From positions 69,276,517 through 69,340,516 of the forward strand of contig CM060318.1 of assembly GCA_030674155.1 (NCBI GenBank): 64,000 nucleotides of DNA, read 5' to 3'. The notes under the pieces are model-generated. The model saw only the letters and a program-made list of their open reading frames with translations, searched no databases and was not told the origin of the DNA. The DNA is from Stramonita haemastoma (Eukaryota > Mollusca > Gastropoda > Neogastropoda > Muricidae). The position numbers and the translations under genes were made by a program. Below, in pieces: positions 26,388 through 36,674 of this stretch (position 1 is the stretch's first letter; each line of letters starts with the position of its first letter).

Positions 26388-29300
26388 CTCTCTCTCTTCT
26401 ATGACAGTCACACACTTAGTGAACAGTTTGGTAGAACTTTTGCACCCTCATCTGTCATGCTCCTGTCCTGCTGTTCTTAGGCCTGTGGTATCTAGGCTTG
26501 TTGTGTGGCATCCACAGTGTCAGAATTCAACAGGGAGCTTATCAATGATCGGCTACTTTGGGGCCACCAGCCAGATGTGCTCTGTACTGCTGCTAGTCAC
26601 TTAGGTGGTATTCAGTGGTGTTTGTTCTGAGCTAACATACAGTGCCTACTAAGCCGACTACTGAGGACATTCATTTCTTTGTTGTGGAGTTAGACTGAGT
26701 GAGAAACATACCTGGGGTGATGACCACAACGTCCCACCAATCCCAAAGCTTTGATACAACTCCCCACAGGCACAGTAATGAAAGGGAAATGGAAACGGAG
26801 GTCACCATGAGATCTGAGCAACAGGGTCTATCAAATCGGAGACAAATTTCTTTTATTGCATGATGATTAGTGATGATGATGTAATGATGATGCTATGGAA
26901 GTGCACCTGCTTCAAGATTACTTGACAGGGCTGTACTCAGTGCTTCTTGACATAACAGGAATTGCCTCCATAAAGTGGATGAAGCTTGACTTTGTGGACC
27001 CAGCTTCCCAATTAGCCCATGGCAAACTCACCCTTGGTAGGAGGTGGCTGGAATCCAACAACATTTTGCGATTCTTATGGAATTGAAACTTTCCAGCCAT
27101 ATACCAAACACACTAACCACTGTATCATGTCATAGAATTTCTTGTTACTGAACTGACAGAAATGTTGCAGATGTTTCAGGAGCTGGATGTCCATGTTGAG
27201 GCTGAGCCTGAGCCTAACACTGTGACCCATTTGGTGGATATTGATGGAGCAGGTATGTAATGGTTTTGGACAAATTTGTTTTGCTTGCTATTTATAAAGA
27301 TGATATATAATCACCTTTTTGCAGCACCCCCTTTTATTTGTAAGTTGAATCTAGGCTGTGTTGCAGGATTCCTGCATATTTTGCCTCTTGGGCCCCAAAG
27401 AATTTTGCCCATTTCTAAACAGCAGGTATGTCATCATGGCTGCCAATTGTCAATAGGTAAAGGTTAAAATGTCCCACAACCTAGGCGGTTGTGCGGACCG
27501 AGGCATCAGAGACCTCAGCTTCTCTAGGGGCCAGCATATTGAGGGTGGTGCCCATCTCCTCTCCCTCACTGCTTTACCTTCCCTGACCCTAAAGAGGGAC
27601 AGGTACCCATTTACAGCTGGGTGAACTGGGAGACTGCACTGAAGCCAAAGCATGCAAACAGTCACCCATCCAACTGGTAACCACACTCAATGCTGCTTAA
27701 CTTGACTTGGGGAAAGCGAGTGCTCTGACCACTGTGCTTCCTGCCCCCCATTCGTCAATTGTCTATAGCCTGTATAAAAATAAAACCAAGAGGCATGTTC
27801 TGTTGATGTTTCTGATTGGTCGGCTGCTTCAGTTTTGACCAACCACTGTTTCCCTTGTTTCCCTTTTACTATATTTTGAAAACAAGTTGGAGAGCAATGT
27901 GGAAGTCCAGAGATTCAGAAAGTAATAAGCAAGAGGACAAAAGTGACAGAAACAGAGGGCCAGGGTTAAAATCTGGCAGTTACAAAAGATTTTTTCTTGG
28001 TCACTTCTTCAATATCAATATCAAAATAATGGTTTTTCAAAAGTATAGTTTTGGTAAATTTAAGGTCTAGAAAAAGTCTCTAAGTTTGTTTGGTCAGTGT
28101 TGTAAGAAGCCTGTGGGAAGCATCTTGTTTTTTTTTTCTTTCAGTTATAAGGACAACAGTCCTTAACCCTCTTAGTCCCAAACCGGGATTGAATAATTGC
28201 CCCCCCCCCCCCCCTGAATCCCGAACCGGGATTTACACACAGTAGATTTCCATCACGCTGTGACCATCACTAATTGTTACCACATGCCAAAGCTCTATCA
28301 GGCTAGAGGTAGAAACCATGCTGAGAGTCTGGAAGTAATGATAGCTGCTGGTATGTACCTAGAAGGAGGAAAGGTGAGCGAGAATGTGTGCCTGACCTGA
28401 TTTCGTGACAGAATGCAAAATCTAGGGGCACTTTGTGTTCAGAGAATCCGAATTTAGAGGGTTAAATGCAAGTTTGACTTATTTGTGTCCATGTGTCCAA
28501 TCTTTTGCTTTTCTTTTAAAATGATGTTAGGGTTAGAGTTGTTATTTTCTTGGTGGTTTGCATGACTGTCTTTTGAATAAAACATGATTGCAGGTTTGTG
28601 TGAGGACACTGCTGAAGAAGAGAAATCAGATGACAGAGAACTCGCTCTCTTCTTGCCAGATGATCACCCTGATGCACAGGTCAGAGTCTAGGCTCTAAAA
28701 CATTGTTGATAGTAATACCACTTTGAAATCTGTGTTTCGGGAAGAGGGCACTTTCCGGTAAACTGAGACCAAATCATTTTTCAGTCAAACTCTCACCAGC
28801 GATCAAACCTGTTTAATTCATCTACTACCAAGTTCCGTTTCTCTTACTTACCTCTGTATACCAAGTAATTTTTGCACAGTCCTTCAGTTTTACACCTACT
28901 GACTTTAACACTCCTACTACCAGGTTCCGTTTCTCTTACCACTGCATACCAAGTAATTTCAGCAGTGTCCATCAGTTTCACACCTACTGACTTTAAAAAA
29001 TCATAAAAAATTGAAATAAAGACACATTTGCATGAAACTTCTGTGCTTATGTAGTTTTGAAGAAAGAAACATATTTCTTCATCTGACTCTTGTGTGACTT
29101 GTTGTTGAATGCTGATGGTGAGGATGTTGTGGTTGTTGTTGGCGATGGTGGTTACTCAATAATATTTTTTGTAAATACTACTACTTCAAGCGGTAAAGAA
29201 TCATCATGGTGAAGTAAACTAAAATCAAACATGCATGCATGGAAAATAAATGAAAATGATCAGATAATGCTAGTTAAAGTTAGTTAAAGTCTGTCCGAGC

Positions 29301-30342
29301 CTAAGGCTTATCAGGCCGGTGCTTATCCCGGTTTCTGTGGCGTTAAGCGACTGAGAGTCAAAGACTCCCCCCAGGATAGGACGTCAGTCTATCGCAGGGT
29401 TAACCCCCAACACAAGGTTGGTACCCCTTTTACACCTGGGTGGGGTGAGAAAATAGCTGTAAAGTGCCTTTTCCAAGGGCACAACGCCATAGCCGAAAGC
29501 TGGGATCGAACTCGCAACCTTTAGATTACGAGTCCAACGCCCTAACCACTAGACTACAGCGGTGGCTCAGATAATGCTAGAATAACAAGCAAACACACTC
29601 GCAAACAAGCATACAGGCTGATGAACAAACAGCCATTGAAATCGGATCGTGGTAATGATGATGCTATGGAAGTGCACCTGCTTCAAGATTACTTGACAGG
29701 GCTGTACTCAGTGCTTCTTGACATACAGGAATTGCCTCCATAAAGTGGATGAAGCTTGACTTTGTGGACCCAGCTTATTATTTATACCACTTTAAGTCAT
29801 GGCAGATTTCTCTTGAGTGAATGTTGGCTGCTCTCCCCAGGGAGAGCACATCCCTTTTTTTTTTTTTTTTTTTCCTGTCTGCAACTTTATTTGTTTCTCT
29901 TTCTGATGGATTTTTTCTACAGATTTTTGCCAGGGACAACTCTCTTGTTGCCGTGGGTTCTTTAACATGCGCTATATAATTATGTGTAACACAGTGGACC
30001 TCAGTTTATCATCTCATCCGAAAGACTTCCACCCAGACCACCACCCATGGGGATGGTTTGCCACTAACACAACTGCTTCCAACTGTGAATATCTTGTTAC
30101 ATGACAAGGATCAGGAATGAAGGGGATTGTAGGAAGAGGGATGGAAAGAAGGGATGGCAGTTCGGGAGCTGTCATCATCCTTAGCTTACAGTAATGCCTT
30201 TGACCTCTTCTTTTCCCTACCAACCATTCCCACCTCCTGCCCTCTTCCTTCCACCTTTCCAGCTGCTTTAATCTTGTCTTCAGCTCGTGTTCCTGCTGAT
30301 TGTCACTGTCACAACTGTAATTACTCCCCAGACCACATTCTG

Positions 30343-30397
<55 letters not shown>

Positions 30398-30398
30398 G

Positions 30399-30456
<58 letters not shown>

Positions 30457-33264
30457 GAGAAGACTTCAAGTTTTCTGAAAATACACTTCTACTGAAGCCA
30501 CAATCAAACGTGATTGCTACCATCAAGATAATGATTGGAAAGTTAATTGAGAATATCCATGACTGTGAGAACTAGTTTTGCTGTCAGAATACTTATTTTG
30601 GCCTGTACTAATACTGAATCAGGATAGCTGGGGAAAGGCATATCCTACCATATTTGAAGAGGTGTGAGTTGGTTGCCTGTTGTTTTCATCTTGAAAGTTA
30701 TTTGATGTCTGATGTTTAATTTTTGAAAATGTTGTTTTTAATACTCAAAGAAATCATACCATGATTCAGTCCCATTCATGACAATCATTTGGCTGTGTCT
30801 CCAGAAACAGTCAAAGATAGAAAAGGGTTTCGAGGGGATTACGGATCTAATGCTGATGACTCATCACCAGTCAAACAACAGCCTGGCAGTTGGTGAGTAT
30901 TGTTTTCACTGCTAGTCATATAGTTGGTTGGATGCTTGTATTTGTGACCATTTCAAAGTCATTTGTCTGTTTTATTTGTGATTTTTGTTTTCAGGAATAT
31001 TCTACATTTTGTGATACATAGCCAATTTTTATTTGGTAATGGCAGCCAAAAAAGTGATTGAAAAGGTTAAAATTTTCTAGTAAGAAAAAGAAAAATAAAA
31101 TATAGGAATTTTGCAAAACTGTAGTGCAGCTGTATTAGTTCCACAGATATTGCAATATGAAGAAAGCTTTTTTCTGTAAGGTAGTTATGGCTTAATTTTC
31201 TGATGAGTCCTTTTACGTAAATTTAACTATGTATACTGTACATCTCTACAACACACACTATGCACACACACTTTGCACAACAGCAAGGTCAAACATCAGT
31301 CTGTTCACACACTGACACAGCTAGACAATGACGGCAAAAACCCCATGGCATTGGACCTTTCAGCCATAGCTCAAGAAACTTCAAAGGAGATACGCTTGCT
31401 ACTGTTGCCAAGCAAACTATTTAATCATTGCAAACGCAAAGCACCCTAACAGAATATTAGAATGTTCATCTTTGTGTATGTATGTGAAAAAAGATTTGTA
31501 AGCAGCTGAGATGTTTTTCAGGAGGCTGCTTAGGATTGGTTAGACAAATAACAAATGAAAGCATACTACATGAACCGGGAACTACAAGAAAACTTCAAAC
31601 AATGATAAAAGAAATGAAGATACTTAGGCCATGCCCTATGAAACCAAGATATGTACCTCATGATGACTTGTCTTTCAATGCAAAAGACCCTGGCAATAAG
31701 GGAAAATAGGCAGATCACCAGCTTCTCTCAATGGCAACATCATTGAATTCTGTGGCATGAGAATCCATAAAGTCAGCTGGGCCAGTGGAGACTAGAACAA
31801 ATGAAGAAAGAGGATGATGTTGGTGTCGTTGGGTGCAGTGGACAACACCAACAAATTAGACAGGTGAGAACAAATAATAAATTTTCCAGATGTTTAGAGT
31901 AGAAAAATTAAATTGTCTGTGTGTATGTGTGTGTGTACAGATATTGGATCTGAGTCCCCGGAGCCAGATGACATCGACATATTCATCTGTGCCTCTGATG
32001 AGTCAAGTAGTACTGACGAAGAATTTACAGTGATTGTGCCAGACTGCTTTGATATCTCCAAGCCTCTTCCAGTCCTTCAGAATCGGGAAGTGCCTTCTGC
32101 AGCTCCAGATGAAATCATCCAGTTTGAGAGTCAGGACTCTATTCCCAGATCGGAGGGTGCCAAGGGGCCTGAAACATGTAACCAACCTCCTGAAAATGCA
32201 GTTGGCTCTAACAAGGAAGCTGGTGATGACACTAACAAGGATGCTGATGACGACACAGATCTGTCATCACTGTCATCGCTGTCAGAGGACACTGCAGAAT
32301 CCTGCTTGCCAGCGACTGTGAGCAGCGTTGAGGGGGAAACAAACAAAGAAGATGATTTTGTAAAAGTATCCGCTCAGCAAGAGGAGAGCACTGTTCCCAG
32401 AGAAGCAGACATGCAGCAGAATGGTGCCTGTGCAGCTCTGGATGATGCAGCTCAGGTGGAAGCTGTTGCAGCCAGTCAGGAACAAGCTCCTGAAACTGAA
32501 AACCCATCTGATGGCGCAACTCCTGTTTCGACAAACAAAGAGCAACTTTCGGAATGGGAAGAGAGTGGAGGAGCTGCAGCAGCTGCTGTGCTGAAAGGTA
32601 ATGGAAAATATCTATATCCAGGGTTCGTACGGTCCTTGAAAGTCCTTGAATTTTGGACCCCCCTTTTCAAGGCCTTAAAAGTCCTTGAAAATCAGGCATA
32701 TGCCTCCAGGTGCTTGAAAAGTCCTTGAATTTTACTTTTACCAAAGACTAAGAGGTATAAAGAGAGAGAGAGGAGATTGACATGGTAAGGTCAGGTATGG
32801 TACTCTGTGCAAATCGTGGAATTTACCAAAGTAAAAAAAGAGAGAAGAAAATAGGGGGAAAAGAAAAAGAACCCCAGGAAAGTATGTCAAGGGAACTAAC
32901 TCTTCCATGCCGGTTAGTAATTACTTCCCTTTTCTGCTTTATGTCACAAGGCAATCCCAAGCCTAGGTAGGCCTAGCAAGAGAACTTTTTCTGTTGAAAG
33001 ACCATGTTACCAACAAAGGTGTCAGTTTCATGATAGAGATGACTAGCAGCTCTAATATAAGGCAGAAAGGGGGGGGGGGACTTTCACTGGCTGTTCCACT
33101 TGGGGTCAGAGAGCAATGTTTACACAACAGTCAGCAGGCCACCAGCCTCCCCTTTTTCATAGAGAGACGAACCCCCCCCCCCCCCCTCTCTCTCTCTCTC
33201 TTTTCTCTCTCACTCACTCACTCACTCACCCTCTCTGTGTGTCTGTTGTCTGTCGTCTGTCAGT

Positions 33265-33343
<79 letters not shown>

Positions 33344-33414
33344 TCTCTCCTCTCCCCCCCCTCACACACACACACACACACCACACACACACACAGAAGA
33401 AGTAAATGACTGAC

Positions 33415-33468
<54 letters not shown>

Positions 33469-34101
33469 CTCTCTCTCTGTCTCTCTATTTTCTCCACCTC
33501 TTCCTGTCTCTTACACACACAGACAGACACACACACACCTCTTCCCCCCCCCCTCCCCCTCTCTCTTTCTCTCTCTGTTTCTCTGTCTATGTGTATCTGT
33601 CCTTTCTTTCTCTTTCTCTATCTGCTTTAGTGCACATTTGTCTAGAAATATACTCATTTTTGCTATGTGATTACTTGGGTATAGAACCTCCTTTAGATTG
33701 AAGAAATGACAGAAAAAGTCATACTTGGAGAGCTTATTTAAGGGCAGAAATTGCTTAGTATCAAGATCTGAAATTAGTTCAAGAGAGACCGTTAAACAGG
33801 CTAGAATTGTTCAAACTCAGCTTCAGGGGGCATTGCCCCTGACCCACAAGAGCTCTGCCCTTGACCCCCAGGGCAATACCCTGATCCCCCACTTTTCACA
33901 GTTTTTTGACTCTGTAATTCCCACTCCTGCAACACTGAAATTTGACGGCAACAAGACAACGGGATGTGCATATAGTTATATAAGGGTGGAATTGTACTTA
34001 AATGGCTTCAGGATTAAAAAAAAACATTTTCAGGATTTGGAATGTCTGGAGGACAAAAAAAATGTGGGTTTCAGGATTGAGAGATTTTTTCACTTTCACC
34101 C

Positions 34102-34181
<80 letters not shown>

Positions 34182-36603
34182 TCTCTCATCTTTTCACAAC
34201 ATGTGTATGGCATCCCCCTGTTTCCATCAGTGTATTGTGATGTGAAAATCTGTGTCCACAGCAATACCATCAGTTATTCCCATCTCCAGCCCCGCCCCCC
34301 CCCCCCCATCCCCTCCCTTCCAACCTGTTATCCAGGAGGATGAATGTTTACTGTTGTAAACTATTAGTCTCCTGGTAAACTTAAAGTAACTCACAGGGAT
34401 CTTTACATATATATATATTTAGACTTTGAGAACCAGTATGCTGAGAAATTATGAATGAACAGATAGGGTGACCACTTAGATTGAAATTTTTTATGCTAAG
34501 TGCACACTTTAGGCCAACGATTGTTTTTGATTTAGCCCAATTAACTGCAGTAGAAATATTGATTTTTGTTACAAAGAAAATTCGCACCAAATGGCTATAG
34601 ATATTGTTTTCTTTTTAGCTGTAAAGTGTGTAGACATTTTTAAAATGCAAGCACTATTTGTCGATGGAGGTCCTTGAAAATTGAGAGTGAGGTCCTTGAA
34701 AGTCCTTGAAAAGTCCTTGAATTTTCTTCCCAAAGATCTGTATGAACCCTGTATATCTATGTGTTTTTTTCTAATTTTAGGTTGTAGCCTGTAGTTTTTG
34801 CTTCATTTGTTGTCATTCCTTTCGTTTCTTTTCTTTTTTATAAATCCTTAGATCTGCATACACCCACCATTTCATTGTAGTTTTTATGGAAAATTATATA
34901 AAACACATCCCACGTCAAAAGTGATGAGTTTCAGTAAGTGAAAATAATGAGTTTTCTGTATGCAGTACTACCCACTTCATTTGAGAATCACAGCAGATTC
35001 TAGCTAGTACTGCTTACTCTATACATGTAGGTTCATGTTTAAACAGATACATGGAAAGAGAAATATGCATATTTAAGAGTGATCAAGAAGAATGGCCAGT
35101 GGCAGCGTTTTTATTTTGGTGGGTGGTGTCCCTGTTCCTCGGCTCAAGCTCTGAAATTCACTAATGATGAGGTTTAGCATGTGCAACTGTTTTTACCCAC
35201 CTTTAAGGTAGCCACATCTGGCTTCGGGGATGTATGCTAGGTATGTTTGTGTTTCCATAACCCACTGGATGCTGACTTGAATTACGGGATCTTTAATTGC
35301 GTGTGTATATATATTATATATGCAACGGGAATGAAGGCACCGGCAGGCCTGCATTTGAAGTTGACCTGGGAGATTGTAAAAATCTCCATCCTTGTTTCAC
35401 CAGACACTTCCAAGATTCGAACCCATGACTTTGTGGACCCATGGGATTGAAGTCAAATGGTCTTAAACCTTTCAGTATAACATCCCATCATTTTTTAGTT
35501 AGTAAGTTGCCATATAGATTTTGTCTCCAATCAACTTTGATAATGTAACATGAGAGAGAGAGAATCTAGTAACCATTGTTCTCACAATAGAGTGAAATCC
35601 TCACACATGACCTAGGTCTTCCCTTGTCTCTTTCTTCTCCGTTATCCAACTGGCCTGCATTTGGTATAACTCACACAGATCCCCTGTAATTGAGGCCAAG
35701 AATGTCTTCTTTTTTTTCAGCTGTGTTTCTGATATGTTTTAAAACAAAGACAAAAATATATAAATAACTAAATAAAACAGGGTGTTACCTGTGATGCTGA
35801 ATGACTGTGTTCAGGGGGGGAGTTCTTTGTGTTTTTGTGCAGTGAGGACTGCAGCCCACAACCAGGTGTGATGTCCAACCCCTTACAGATAGCCAGCAAT
35901 GGGCTGCAGCATCTCTTCCAGACGGGCAAGGATATCTTCAGGACTCTGCAAGGTGCAGATTCGGTAAGTAGCGCCTCTCACCAACTTCACCTTTTTTTTT
36001 TTGCCCGCCTTCTTTTTTTCTTTGTGACTGATGATTGTGTAAAATTTTAAGGGAAAAAGTTGCATCACTTCTTTAGTGTAGATTTTCGATATTTTGTATT
36101 ATGTACAGCAGAGCTGCCAACCATTCCTTTTTTCCCAAGAATTTTTCAAGTTTTAAACTAGGATACTGGTTTTCTGATTTTTTGAAAAACGGATGGTTTG
36201 GGGGTTTTTTTGTTTTGTTTTTGCTTTGTTTTTTTTTGTTTTGTTTGGGGGGGGGGGGGGGGGGTAAAGTGCAGAACAAGTGTTACATCAATGCACATAC
36301 TTGTTTCCAGTTCTGGTCACCATTATGTCATTGAGGAAACTTGTCAAATAATACAACTGTAACCATTGTTCATACATTGTTCAGTCTTGACAAGGCAAAG
36401 TTATGCTTTCTGCAGCATTGTGCTGGTGTGATTTTTTAAAAATTTATCATGACTGACAAAATCACATCACTGCAGAAGAGAAGAGTCCAGTTGTTTACAG
36501 CTATAGTTTGGGCATAGCAGTTCTGATTTCAGCTGTCTTGCTACTTTGCTTTGCCAGTTACTCTAAAACTGATTTTTCTAGAGTTTATAGCACCAATTCA
36601 AAG

Positions 36604-36674
<71 letters not shown>

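Noticed and set aside
31285..31450. Open 55-codon stretch in NBR1 intron 15
   Set aside because: Ends in a stop, no phase-compatible splice sites, no known motif.
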